64,000 nucleotides of DNA from Echinometra lucunter (Eukaryota > Echinodermata > Echinoidea > Camarodonta > Echinometridae), in assembly GCA_029962745.1 (NCBI GenBank), contig CM057157.1:25266203-25330202 (forward strand), in the 5' to 3' direction. Below the pieces are notes generated by a model. That model was given only the letters and a program-made list of their open reading frames with translations, made no database searches and was not told the origin of the DNA. The position numbers and the translations under genes were made by a program. Below are positions 1-10,175 of the stretch, piece after piece (the first letter of the stretch is position 1; each line of letters opens with the position of its first letter).

Positions 1-429
1 TTTCCTCTGATCAGGTGAGATGAATACAAAGATGGGGGTAGGATATAGGGTTGCAATCGCTTTTTTTTTGGGGGGGGGGGAGGTTTGAGATTAAGGTTGT
101 TGTCAGTGTAATGTCTGGTTTAGGGTTGATGCAGAGGATTTGGTAAGAGTACGAATTAGTTGGCCGGAGCACGTGTCGTACAACCCTAAATCTTTCTACA
201 TTTTCTTTGCAATGTTTCTCACACAGCAATGAAAATGTATAAGCAGAAAGAAACTGCAGAGAAATAAAGAAACTGCAAAGAAATAAAGTTATTAAGGGTG
301 GATTGTATTAGCACTATTGGCTTTTTGATGAGTGAAAATTTACTGCGAATAACCAAAATCCAATATCCTTTCATTTAATCACATCGATCATTCTTTTGAA
401 ATCGATCTCTAAAATGATAATTATGTAGA
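1..429. other. No gene seen; probable ABCC intron or flank
   Basis: AT-rich sequence with a poly(T)/poly(G) run near 61-80 and no convincing exon. Because the next exon begins in mid-protein, this stretch is inferred to be intron of the transporter gene. Confidence 0.4.
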
Positions 430-570
430 AGTGCCGTAGTCGAGTGCTTTAAGGCGCTTGACTGGAGAAGCGAAAGTCGGGGGTTCGATCCCCGGCACAG
501 CACTTATGCCCTTGAGCATTTGATCTACATTGCTGTTTTATTGTATATCAAATAAATTGATGTGCTATAT
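430..570 (+). repeat. tRNA-derived SINE
   Basis: A tRNA-like head with a D-arm-like block (CGAGTGCTTTAAGGCG) and a B-box/T-loop-like block (GGGGTTCGATCCCC) is followed by a body related to the one after other tRNA-like heads in this window (CACTTATGCCCTTGAGCA; compare 45370 and 48842). The T-stem does not fold cleanly with a standard acceptor stem, so I read a SINE and not a functional tRNA gene. Confidence 0.6.
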
Positions 571-637
571 TGATACAACATGTGTATGTGTTGTTTGAAA
601 AAAAAAAATCTTGTTTCAAAATCTTGTTTCGTTTTAG

Positions 638-883
638 GTGTTAACCTATTTAGCCATCATCTACAGCATGCGATCAATGCTTGTCATGACTCAGTATGGC
701 TTTCAATCCCTGAGTGACCTCTTGGTGTCCATACCGCGCATCAAGAATTTCCTACTGCAAGAAGAGATTCTACCTATCACCGATGTTGTCACTGATCGAT
801 CGAATGCAATCGAGATGAAATCACTGTCGGCTGTCTGGGACGACTGCGGCAAAGAGAGCAAGGATGAACGTGAGGCAGTTCAG
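638..883 (+). CDS. ABCC5-like: ABCC exon: end of TMD1 and linker into NBD1
   Basis: Acceptor TTTTAG before 638 and donor CAG|GTAAGA after 883; 82 codons, phase 0 at both ends. It encodes the last TMD1 helix region, the stretch LVSIPRIKNFLLQEE typical of the segment before NBD1, and the first NBD1 strand (IEMKSLSAVWDD). Confidence 0.88.
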
Positions 884-3800
884 GTAAGATGGACAAATTA
901 GACATGCTTTTCAAGAACTTATAATGATTGACAAATCGATTAGATTGCACTTTACCTGTTATTCTAAGAAAGACAACATATCATTTTACCAAAAGAAGTA
1001 CTCAGGAGATAGCAAAGAGAGCAAGAATGAACACGAGGCAGTTCAAGTAAGATGAACAAATCAAGCATGCTTTTCAAGAACTGATAATGACTGGCAGATC
1101 GTTTAAATTGCACTTAACCTGATCATTTTACTAAAAGAAGTACTCAGCAGATTGCATGAGATCACGAATAAGAACCACCCGTAGCTTACCGTTTCCTCTG
1201 AAACTATTCTTTACAACTAGTCATATCCCCAGTAAAGCCCCACGAGGTAGGGTTTACGTAATAACGTTCCTTCAGAAAACAAATACCTCTTCTTCCTGAT
1301 AATCATGTATCAGTTCCTAAGTGTCATTCAGCTAGGACATAATAGATTTTATATCTGGGCAATTCCGCGTCGGAAAAACAGTCACCTTACTTCACATTTA
1401 TTGTAAAAACACTCATTTTGATAGCCCTGAATAGCCAAATCTTTGAATTAAAAAAAGCTGAAACAATAAAGAATACCACAATCTAAGTCTGTGTTGGTAT
1501 AATGCATGTTTGATTTCAAAAGACAAGTTCGAAGTTTAAAATTGGCGCTTTTCTCTGGTAATTCCGTTACCGAGGGGTTTTACCACAATATCATGAATGT
1601 AAGAATAAAATTGTTGGAATGAAAGAGCTCACATGAAAGAACGGACATATTTAGCAGAAAGTCTAAAATGTTGGTAACGGAATTATACCCTCACCGTGGA
1701 ATTGCCCATCTTCTTCTCTTCTTTTACCATCCTCACGGCCGCTAGGATACTGAAGACAAAGATGTCAATGACAGAGAAAGTGATCCATTGTCAAACCCCA
1801 TCGAGTCATGCGCATTGAATGAAATATCAGTAGCGGTGAAAAAGGTAAGATTTGCGGGATGTAGCTTGCACATTAAATTTTATAAAAGCTATTAGCCTAA
1901 TTGCCAATAAAATTCCTTCATAGAAAATATAAGAGCAAGAGATCAAGATTCTTTACCAATAATGAAACATGATATTATATGTAAATTGTGCACCTATCAA
2001 TTGCAAAAAATACTTCTCATGATAAAGACCTTTTTCGAGTAGCTTTCCATGAAGGTCAGTGTTTTTTTTGGGGGGGGGGAGGGGGTGTTGATATTCTCAA
2101 GATGGTGTCCTCATACTCATGATGAGTCCTATAGACTACTTTTAAAGTTGCCTTTATCTCGATTCCTCAATACGCCACCCTTTTAACAGGGTTTGGAAAA
2201 TGCATCTTATTTCCCATCATGTACATCATTCTCCCTCGTAGAAGCTTAGAATGCACTTGAAGGTAATTCTCTGTGAAACTTAGTAAGTCAAAAATAATAG
2301 TTCGCAATGAATGTGTAGCTTACTTATTTTTTTGAAATGAGTTTTTAGTTAAAATTCAAAATGAAAAGCAATTAGTCTCTACTAACCAATTTAAAGTTGC
2401 CCGGACTTGATGTGTAAATGGCGCTTCGCGCAATGCTTGCAAAAATTCCACATGGCAGCGCCATGACAGTTTGCGAGTTTCTGTACGGTAGGCTCGCTTC
2501 CTCGCTTGTGTCCAATACACGATATGCATGTAAGTTCGGCAGAAGGGGAAAGCTACTTCGGCATCTGTTCGCGTATTCGCAATTTGACTGGTTCGTATGC
2601 GCGAACAGTGATCTGTCACGGCGCAGCCGTGTGGGATTTTCTCAAGCATTGCGTGTAACGCCATCTATAAATCAAGTCCAGGCAAGTTAAATCTAGAAAT
2701 GATCGTAGGATGGCTCTGTTCACATCCAACCAGTTTAATGTGATTTGAAGACATCTTATTGTAATCAATCTGTCAGGGATCTCTCGTTGGTGTATGCGGA
2801 AGCGTAGGAAGTGGTAAAACCACCTTACTACACACCATACTACAACAGACGCATATCTTGGAAGGGTCCGTTGCCGTAGAAGGGTCTCTGGCATACACCT
2901 CCCAGCAACCTGATATCTTCAACGCATCATTACGTGAAAACATCACCATGTTCGGTAACCATGCCGAAGGTAAAGTCGATAATGGTGGGAGACTTCACAA
3001 CGAAGAGCGATACTGGGAAGCGATCAGGGTATGTTGTCTAAGTGATGACATCGCGGCACTTCCATGCAGTGATCTGACGGAGATCGGCGAGCGGGGTATC
3101 AACCTGAGTGGAGGGCAGAAGCACCGCGTTAGTCTGGCTCGAGCTGTGTATGCTGACCAAGACATCTACCTACTGGATGATCCGTTGAGTGCAGTTGATA
3201 CCAAGGTAGCAGACCACATCTACTCAGAGTGCATCACAGGTATCCTCAAGGATAAGACCGTTGTCCTAGTCACATCCAATCTCCAGGTTAGTTATCTAAC
3301 ATGTCTTAATTGACATAATTAGTGAAAATCTGAAAGTGTATATACCTTTGATTGTTATCACGCTTGTTGGCAAACGCCTGATGGTCAATATAACACGATG
3401 AGCTAGCCGACCCATTTTTAATTTCCGATAGGGAAAAAGAAAATGTTTCCAAAATAATAAGCAAATGATGAACACATGTATACTTATCTGTACCTCTGTA
3501 TTTCCCTCTTACGTTTTGCTAAAAAAGAAGATAGACTAGGTTGTCAAACATTTCATAAGACTGAAACCGCCCATACCATAAAATTGTACTTTTAGGACAT
3601 TTCTCTTTTTATTTTTTCTCTTGTCCTAGTATCTAAGCAAATGCGACGAGGTGATAGTTATCAACAACGGCAGGGTTATCGAACAGGGTACGCACACGCA
3701 GCTCATGAGCAACGACGCCGAATATGCTCGCCTTTTACGAACTTATGGCCCTGACCACGACACAACAGCAGACGACTATCACAGTCGACAAAACGACAAA

Positions 3801-5780
3801 CGCACAGAAACCGCAGAACCTATGGCAAATGTCTCAAAAACAAGGTCACATGGACAGTGGGTAGATGAAACCAACAACGGTCAGTTGGTGGGCACAGAGA
3901 CTCGAAAGCAGGGAGCAGTCACTACAGGGATTTATATGGCCTATTGCAAATACGCAGGAGGAGTGCTTTCATGTTTCTTCTGTTTACTTTTATTTGTTCT
4001 CTCACCAGCAAGTGCAGCTTTCAACAACGTCTGGTTAAGTCACTGGCTCAGTCAGGGCAGCGGTATCTCTCGAAACGGTACTCATCTACAGTCAGCCGAT
4101 GAAACTGATATTCTAAAGAATCAAAGGTTCGGTTTTTACAGGGATGTTTACGTTTATAGCTTCCTGTTTGTGTTTGCCATATGTGGTCTTCGGATAGTAT
4201 ATTATGTAATAATAACGCAGAGGGCGTCGTTCAACCTACATCAGTCACTCTACAAGCAGGTGTTCAGTTGTCCTATGAAATTCTTTGATACTAATCCATC
4301 GGGAAGGATTCTGAATCGTTTCTCTCGTGATATTGATGAAGCAGACAATGAAGTCCCGAACGCTCTGGAGTCGGCCCTCTGGACCTTTCTTAGCGTGTTT
4401 ACTGGTATCGTTATCGTCATTATGGTCTTTCCATGGTTTATCATCTTCGTTGTCCTTATTGTTTGTTTCCTTGTGCTCTTGTCACGAATGTATCTTCCAG
4501 CTATTCGGGATATCAAACGCATCGAAAACATCAAGCGCTCACCACTTCTAAGTTATGTTAAAGCTGCAGTCGAAGCCCAAAGTACCATTCGGGCATTTGG
4601 AAAGGAGAAGTTGTTTATTCAACGCTGTCAAAACCTGCTAGACATAAGCGCTATTCCAAAGATGCTCTTCACAGTTGGACAGCGATGGCTGGCCTTCAGA
4701 CTGGACTCATGCATAGCAGTAGCCCAACTCCTACTTGGTCTTTCTGTTGTTTTTACACACAATACTACGGCTGCCGCTTTCGCCGGACTAGCTCTTGCTT
4801 ATTCAGTGCAGTTCTTGGGTACACTTCAGTTTTCTGTTCGACTCATTACCATCACACAAGCCCGTTTCACTTCTATTGAACGTATCACCGATTATATTGA
4901 TAGTTTGATACCAGAGGGGAACAGTGGGAATGGGCAGAGTGTTAATGAAAGTTGGCCAAAAGACGGAGGTATCAAAGTTGATTCACTAGAACTCAAATAT
5001 CGAGATAACCTCCCTGTCGTGCTGAAAGATGTCTCCTTCCGTGTTCATTCTAAAGAGAAAATAGGAATCGTTGGAAGAACGGGATCAGGCAAATCGTCCA
5101 TCGCAGTAGCCCTCTTCCGTCTCGTTGAACCATCCTCCGGTAGAATCTTTGTAGATGACCATGACATTGCTAGTATTCCTATCAGGGAGCTTCGTTCACG
5201 GATCTCTGTAATCCCGCAGGATCCTGTTCTTTTTACAGGAACTCTTCGTTTCAATCTGGATCCATACGATCAGTACTCTGATGCTCAGATATGGGACGCA
5301 CTGAGTAAAACCTACATGAAGCAGAATGTTGCAGGGAGTCAACAACAACTCGAAGTCCCTGTGAGGGAAAACGGCTCCAACTTCTCCGCTGGCGAAAGAC
5401 AGCTTCTCTGTCTTGCCCGAGCCCTGTTACGCAATTCCAAGATACTGTTCCTAGACGAAGCGACTGCTGCTGTTGACGCTGAAACAGACAGTCTTGTCCA
5501 AAGTACAATCAGAACGGCCTTTTCAGACTGCACAGTACTGACCATAGCTCATCGTCTTCACACAGTCCTAGACTCAGATCGTATTCTAGTCTTAGACGAT
5601 GGTTCTGTCCTCGAAATGGATACTCCAGCAGCACTCCTTGCCGACCCAGACTCCAGGCTGAACGCTCTACTGAGGCCAAGATATCAGCGACCAAGAGAAA
5701 ATTTCAAATTAGGATGGAGAGTAAGAGTACTGGGTCACAATGACTTTAAAAATGCTCCCTCCACGTATGGAATCTCTTAG
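638..5780 (+). CDS. ABCC5-like: ABC transporter, ABCC5/MRP5-like (3' two thirds)
   Basis: Exons 638-883, 1746-1844, 2777-3286 and 3630-5780 join in phase 0 with GT-AG introns and encode about 1001 residues up to a TAG stop. Order: end of transmembrane domain 1, a short acidic linker, NBD1, transmembrane domain 2, NBD2. NBD2 has Walker A GRTGSGKSS, the unusual signature NFSAGERQ instead of LSGGQ, Walker B ILFLDEA and switch TIAHRLHT; this combination resembles vertebrate ABCC5. Family members are plasma-membrane efflux pumps for organic anions and cyclic nucleotides, so substrate here is inference. The first TM helices and the start codon lie before base 638. Oddities: NBD1 lacks its switch His, and an exon-intron junction is duplicated in intron 1 of the visible part. 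An ATTAAA at 6130-6135 is a weak polyadenylation candidate. Confidence 0.93.
847..1147 (+). repeat. Tandem duplication of an exon 3' end and intron start
   Basis: 847-1005 and 1006-1147 are two diverged copies, period about 163 bp, both ending GAAGTACTCAG. The second copy repeats the end of the coding exon and its splice donor (CAA|GTAAGA). It could form a 41-nt pseudo-exon at 1006-1046 that would shift the frame. Confidence 0.8.
1746..1844 (+). CDS. ABCC5-like: ABCC exon: acidic linker before NBD1
   Basis: Acceptor GCTAG before 1746, donor AAG|GTAAGA after 1844; 33 codons, phase 0. It encodes an acidic, low-complexity linker (TEDKDVNDRESDP) and the strand LNEISVAVKK that precedes Walker A. 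Vertebrate ABCC5 also has a long charged insertion here. The exon is too short for simple ORF scans but is needed to join its neighbours in frame. Confidence 0.8.
2395..2686. mobile_element. Palindromic MITE with TTAA flanks (piggyBac-like?)
   Basis: Both ends share inverted repeats of about 90 bp (GGACTTGAT near the left tip; ATCAAGTCC near the right), flanked by TTAA at 2391-2394 and 2687-2690. There is no coding capacity. TTAA duplication suits piggyBac-type or Kolobok-type elements. It lies in the intron before the NBD1 exon. Confidence 0.7.
2777..3286 (+). CDS. ABCC5-like: ABCC exon: nucleotide-binding domain 1
   Basis: Acceptor TGTCAG before 2777, donor CAG|GTTAGT after 3286; 170 codons, phase 0. 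Visible: Walker A GSVGSGKTT, Q-loop region TSQQPDIF, signature NLSGGQKHR, Walker B IYLLDDP (Asp instead of the catalytic Glu, usual for ABCC NBD1). The switch reads VTSNLQ, so the usual His is Ser at 3275-3277. A roughly ten-residue Gly/Asn-rich insertion follows ENITMFG. Confidence 0.92.
3630..5780 (+). CDS. ABCC5-like: ABCC last coding exon: TMD2 and NBD2
   Basis: Acceptor CCTAG before 3630, then 716 codons and TAG. The first 35 codons finish NBD1 (CDEVIVINNGR). A charged linker follows, then TMD2 with hydrophobic segments starting near 3955, 4140, 4375 and 4690, then NBD2 from about 4970 with all catalytic motifs intact. An exon this long is unusual for an ABCC gene; it may reflect intron loss. 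Confidence 0.95.
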   Translation, partial: YLSKCDEVIVINNGRVIEQGTHTQLMSNDAEYARLLRTYGPDHDTTADDYHSRQNDKRTETAEPMANVSKTRSHGQWVDETNNGQLVGTETRKQGAVTTGIYMAYCKYAGGVLSCFFCLLLFVLSPASAAFNNVWLSHWLSQGSGISRNGTHLQSADETDILKNQRFGFYRDVYVYSFLFVFAICGLRIVYYVIITQRASFNLHQSLYKQVFSCPMKFFDTNPSGRILNRFSRDIDEADNEVPNALESALWTFLSVFTGIVIVIMVFPWFIIFVVLIVCFLVLLSRMYLPAIRDIKRIENIKRSPLLSYVKAAVEAQSTIRAFGKEKLFIQRCQNLLDISAIPKMLFTVGQRWLAFRLDSCIAVAQLLLGLSVVFTHNTTAAAFAGLALAYSVQFLGTLQFSVRLITITQARFTSIERITDYIDSLIPEGNSGNGQSVNESWPKDGGIKVDSLELKYRDNLPVVLKDVSFRVHSKEKIGIVGRTGSGKSSIAVALFRLVEPSSGRIFVDDHDIASIPIRELRSRISVIPQDPVLFTGTLRFNLDPYDQYSDAQIWDALSKTYMKQNVAGSQQQLEVPVRENGSNFSAGERQLLCLARALLRNSKILFLDEATAAVDAETDSLVQSTIRTAFSDCTVLTIAHRLHTVLDSDRILVLDDGSVLEMDTPAALLADPDSRLNALLRPRYQRPRENFKLGWRVRVLGHNDFKNAPSTYGIS

Positions 5781-6100
5781 AGAAGAGAAACCTCTGCTCC
5801 TTTTTTGTGTCTCTAATATCAGTTCCTCTTTATCATTCTGACCACCCCGCCTTCTGGATTCATTTGAGGCATATGGGATCACCGCTTTCTTTTGGAGCTG
5901 TCTATAAAACTATTGGTCAAACAGAAAATTACACGATGATGGACTGCCAGCGAAGTTTGATGTGAGGATTGAATAATGTAAGTCAAGACAGTCAAATCAA
6001 AGAATATATATTTACGAAGAACTTTCAGTACCGAAGTAAAGCACGAGTACGTATTGTAGTACGTGGTATATAGCCAGATATCGTGCGTTATTGATAACAA
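5781..6100 (+). other. Probable 3' UTR and flank of the ABCC gene
   Basis: Unique AT-rich sequence after the stop codon, with no coding signal. No strong AATAAA is seen before the repeat block; ATTAAA at 6130 is the nearest weak candidate. Confidence 0.4.
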
Positions 6101-6750
6101 CAAACGGTTTCACGTGTAGTATTACAAACATTAAAATATTGTTCAAAAGCACGCATATTCCCCGGGGATTTATGGGGGTCTATTGGACTCATCGAGGTTC
6201 AATTACATATTTTCAGGGTTTGAAATTTTATGTGAATCACCTTTTCCATATATTTAGATGAATCCTAGGGGAATTAACTTAATTTCAAATTCCCTGTTTT
6301 TGTGTATTAACCTATGGCAGCTAGAGGGTTAAAAGCATGCATAGTACCCGAAATTTATGGGGAGTCTTTTAATTTTTTTGAGCCTTTAGTTATCTTTTCC
6401 AAAGTCTCAAATTACATGTAACTCACATTTAAATCAATTCAAAGTAGTAATAGGGGAACTATAATTATTCAAAAACTGCTTGTTTTCACGTGTAAACCCA
6501 TGGCAGGCAAGATTTTTCAAAGCAAATATGCATATTCCCGGGGCTTTATGGGGGGTCTATTTGACTCATGGAGCATTAATTATATATTTTCAGAGTTTGA
6601 AATTTTATGTAAATTACTTCTTCCGTAAATTCAAATAAACGTTAGGGGAATTAAAATCATTTTAAAAATGTCTGGTTTTGCGCGTTAGGCTGTGGCAGCT
6701 ATTAGGACAAAAGCATGCACAGTACCCGAAATTAATGGGGAGTCTTTAGT
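6100..6750 (+). repeat. Satellite-like array, ~188-bp monomers in alternating A-B pairs
   Basis: Monomer landmarks near 6145, 6332, 6520 and 6709 share GCATATTCC or GCATGCA followed by TTTATGGGG and AGTC/GGTC. Units 1 and 3 resemble each other (CCCGGGG), as do 2 and 4 (AGTACCCGAAAT), which gives a ~375-bp dimer. Confidence 0.75.
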
Positions 6751-6890
6751 AACTCTTTGTGGAATACTGGATTTTGATTGGCTGTTGAGCAACATGCCAT
6801 GCTCAACAGCCAATCAAAATCCAGTATTCCATGCAGAGTTGAGATAATAGCAAAGTTACTATTATAGTAAGTTTTATGCAACGGGCCCCT
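6751..6890. repeat. Near-perfect hairpin plus partial GGGCCC-type MITE end
   Basis: Arms 6761-6791 and 6800-6830 are exact reverse complements over 31 bp with an 8-bp loop, and extend imperfectly to 6751/6841. The following TTTTATGCAACGGGCCC (about 6871-6887) is the terminal sequence of the element family seen whole at 53108-53265. Confidence 0.8.
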
Positions 6891-7230
6891 GACATGATCA
6901 GATGGAAAAAATTGGTGAGCAATTTCACAGCGAGAGAGGAATAGAATTTATACTGGAAGTACATGTATTAAACAAAACTGAAAATAAGATATTTTCAAAA
7001 CAGAGAAAATGAAGTGGAGGATGAGAGAAGGACAAATATAAAAAGAGGGAACGAGATGGAGAGAGAGAGAGAATGACTGTGTGTTGTGCTTGCTACGTCG
7101 AACCGAAGATAAGAATGATTTTTTTTTTCCAAACTCGAAGAGTACTACACAGGTTTTTTAGAGATAATCATTATCATAAAGTAGTTTTGTGATTTCAAAA
7201 TGATATGAAAATTTGTATACAAGAGCATAC

Positions 7231-8629
7231 CTGCGCAGCTCACAGATTCGGGAGATGGAAACCAGTGGCCGTCAATACAGTCCAGATATGATGAACCAAT
7301 CAGAGTGAAATCTGGTGGACACGTGACATTTACAGCTTGGCGAGTGAAGTTGGCAACAGGGTGCAGGACAACCATGTCATTTACCCGCAATTCAGTGTAT
7401 GGGACGCATGGTTCTGGAATTAGAAAACAGGAATGGAGTCCAAAATATTGATTTAGAGGAAATTATTTTTCCGGTGTTTTTGCTCCTGTTCACACCAGTT
7501 CGCTGACACAGACCTATACGTCATCAAATGACGCATATTTTTCAGGGGAAGTATTCATCACGTATTCTCTAGATAGTCATAATTTCACAAGCTAAAGAAT
7601 TTTCTGCAAATGTAAAGGAAAGGGAAAATCGTATAGTAGGTACATTAAAATAGTTGATGTTACATCATTTCCCTAGCATTTTAGGCTTTTTGGCATATCG
7701 TCGCAATCTTTGAAGATTTTTGAGAAAGGATAATATGAAAAGATAATATCTTCATTGTAGGCATGAGGTGGGCATTTTGGCAATTCTTTTACGTTACACA
7801 TAAATGAAATGAATGATATTCATTGCACCGAAAAATTACTTTTTGTCTCGCCCACCGGAGGTGAAGGCGAGACTAAGGGATCCAAATGTCGTCCGTCCGT
7901 CGTCCGTCCGTCGTCCGTCCGTCGTCCGTCCGTCCGTCCGTCACAAACGTTATGAAAGATAACTTGGCAACCGTGACTCACTTTTCAACCAAACTTGGGT
8001 TGTAGATGCACTAAGGGGACCTGCATGTTATGGTCCAGTCAGAGGTCACATGGTAAGGTCAAAGGTCATTTCAGGTCAAACGTTAAAGTTTACGTGCAAG
8101 ACTCTCTTATGACACAAAACTCTGCAACCGTGACTCACTTTTCAACCAAACTTGGGTTGTAGATGCACTGAGGGGACCTGCATGTTATGGTCCAGTCAGA
8201 GGTCACATGGTAAGGTCAAAGGTCACAAGTGGGCGAGACACAACATCGCAAACGCCTTGTTCAACCTTAGGGCTGAACTACATTTGAATGAATTAGCTTC
8301 ATGACAATGCCCCATCAAATATTCATTTCTGTAACTCATTCAGAAGTTTGCGTTACTTAAAAAACTGCATTATCTGCTGAAGTTACCATTATATCTTAAC
8401 TTAGACCATCGACTATTTCATACTTACTTGGAAACGTAACGTTACACACGGAGCCATTTGAAGAGCCGTTTGAAGGAGCAGGAGCAGGGCTCGAATCCAC
8501 GTTCCCTAAGATGAAACTGTTTTGAAGAACTACACACAGAGTCAAAGAAATCGTCCCGACATGCTTTCCAAAATCCCATGTTTTATATCTTCCTATTTTG
8601 CCCATTACTGGATGTACTAAAATCGACAA
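7231..8629 (-). CDS. Secreted sushi (CCP)-domain protein, partial
   Basis: Two exons on the minus strand join in phase 1. Exon 8629-8428 starts at ATG and encodes a short basic N-terminus, a hydrophobic stretch (GTISLTLCVVLQ) fitting a signal peptide or anchor, and a Pro/Ser/Asn-rich linker; its donor is CCAA|GTAAGT. Exon 7413-7231 (acceptor TTCCAG, donor GCAG|GTATGC, 61 codons, phase 1-1) encodes one sushi domain with four Cys and the conserved Trp (DGHWFP). Sushi domains bind proteins at cell surfaces and in complement-like systems. No further exon was found between 5.8 and 7.2 kb. If the last donor is unused, translation continues about 30 codons to a stop at 7145. The gene therefore either ends as a single-sushi protein, continues beyond the ABCC gene, or is a fragment. 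Confidence 0.72.
7848..8242 (+). repeat. Dispersed repeat with GTCC minisatellite and internal duplication
   Basis: Ends carry complementary tips (TCTCGCCCACC near 7850; GTGGGCGAGA near 8230). A (CGTCCGTC)n tract lies at 7888-7941. A block containing CTTGGGTTGTAGATGCAC occurs twice, near 7990 and 8148, period about 157 bp. No coding capacity. Confidence 0.75.
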
Positions 8630-8639
8630 TCCGGCCGAT

Positions 8640-9215
8640 GGTGCAAGTTAATCAGATTTGCTAGGTGATGAGATCCGACCGTCAAATTTGAATTTTTCAG
8701 AAGATGTGCTCCAGATTTTCTAAACAATCGAAGAATGTGAAGTGTATACAATATTAATTTCTCCCAAAATATATGTGAAACCACTATTCATTTCTGCATA
8801 TGCTAAGATGCAGCAGTTTCCGTGTTTTTATTGTTTTAACGAATCTGAAGTGGCAGAACCTTGCGTTTGTCGAACCATCACGATGGAAAAAATGAAAGCA
8901 AGTGTGGTTTCGGTTTCTAGACAGAAAGTGATAGTACTAACTGGTGACACATAATTGCATATAACACCTGTGACCACCACACCTATTTGTCTAGTTTACT
9001 TCTATTTCAGTATGTACTTTCAATTACCTATTTTGTTCGTTGCGTTATTGATCTTGGTATATAATAATGTAGCCGTCAAGTAGGCTTTACTTTCAAAATA
9101 AACGTTAGTTCATCAGGATCTCCTGAGAGTGAGAAAGTTGTTATTTGTACTTTAACACAGTTAACAGGGTTAAAGGGTTTTAAAGAAGACGATACATGTA
9201 TGTCGAGGACGAAAT
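8640..9215. other. No feature recognised
   Basis: AT-rich sequence upstream of the sushi gene start; it may contain that gene's promoter, but no defined element is visible. Confidence 0.4.
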
Positions 9216-9219
9216 GAAG

Positions 9220-9544
9220 AGTACTCTCTCAAAAAAAAAAAAAAAAAAAAGAGTGAACGCATTCACTCTGTTAGGGGGGATTTCAGAAGAGAGAGAGTTT
9301 ATAGTGAATTAAGAGTGAATTAAGAGTAAAAATTGTGAAATTCACTCTTTATTCACTCTTTTAGGGATGATCTTAGTGATCACTCAAAATCCTTGAATGA
9401 TCACTGAGGTCACCCCTCAAAGAGTGAATATCACAATTTTTACTCTTAATTCACTCTTCATACACTACAAATGCACTCTCTTCTGAAATTCATCCCTAAC
9501 AGAGTGAATGCGTTCACTCTTTTTTTAATAGAGTAAGGAGAGTA
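9220..9544. mobile_element. MITE of the AGAGTGAA family, copy 1
   Basis: Terminal inverted repeats begin ACTCTCTC followed by poly(A), then AGTGAACGCATTCACTCT; the right end mirrors this. The interior carries repeated AGAGTGAA/TTCACTCT blocks and a central GATCACT palindrome. A close second copy is at 23993-24222. Confidence 0.8.
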
Positions 9545-9658
9545 CATGGAGATGGTGAAAGAAAGAGAAAGGGAGAAAGAAGAGAGAGGGAGAGAGAAAG
9601 AGAGAGGGTGGAGATAGAGAGGGGAGACGGAATAGCGAGATAGAAACAAAAAGAATTT

Positions 9659-9895
9659 GGGAAGCGTTTCATGACGAGTCTTGTCGCTGATTTTCACCGA
9701 CTAATTTTCTCTCAGCCAATAAGATGCGAGGATTTTCAGTAGCTTACAACATTTGTCGGTGATCTTCACCCACAAAACTCTTCATGAAACACTCCCCTGG
9801 GGACCGTTTCATGAAAGTTGTCAGCACTGACAAGTTGTCAGTCACTGACAATTTCAGCAAAATCCTTGGTTATGATTGGCTGAGAAGCTGATTCC
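9659..9895. mobile_element. GTTTCATGA-type MITE, full copy then partial copy
   Basis: 9659-9798 has inverted ends (GCGTTTCATGACGAG / CTCTTCATGAAACACTCCCC). A second element starts at about 9799 (GACCGTTTCATGAAAG) and breaks off near 9895. The family also occurs at 22366-22527. Confidence 0.65.
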
Positions 9896-9957
9896 ATTAT
9901 TGATATTGTTGTTTTTTTTTCTAATGAAATAATAATTCATAGTAATTACTCTTTTTA

Positions 9958-10175
9958 CAGGGGGGCCTACACCCTATAAGCTCTGCTTTTTAGTTGACCC
10001 TCCTTCCCTTTCAATTACATGTTTTGTTTTTATGTTGTTTTTTTAATTATTTATTGTACTGTGCATGTTGATCTATATGTATGTTAATATGTGAATATGT
10101 ACATGTAAACTGTACCGTCATTGTAAATATGGAAAATTGAAAGTGGAAAAATAAATGAATTGAATTGACTGAATT
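9958..10175 (+). mobile_element. LINE 3' end with short tandem tail
   Basis: 3' UTR-like sequence (GCTCTGCTTTTTAGTTGACC) ends in AATAAATGAATTGAATTGA, the repeated-pentamer tail style of CR1-like LINEs. No coding sequence remains. Confidence 0.6.

Noticed and set aside
430..503. Functional tRNA-Ser or tRNA-Leu gene
   Set aside because: T-stem and acceptor cannot form together, and a SINE body follows directly.
2356..2690. Overlapping frames of 90-102 codons on both strands, similar to each other
   Set aside because: The similarity comes from the palindromic arms of a MITE; no domain.
4250..5694. Minus-strand frames opposite the ABCC exon
   Set aside because: Shadow frames of a strongly supported coding exon.
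7888..7941. CRISPR-like short regular repeats (CGTCCGTC)
   Set aside because: Simple minisatellite without spacers, in a eukaryotic genome.
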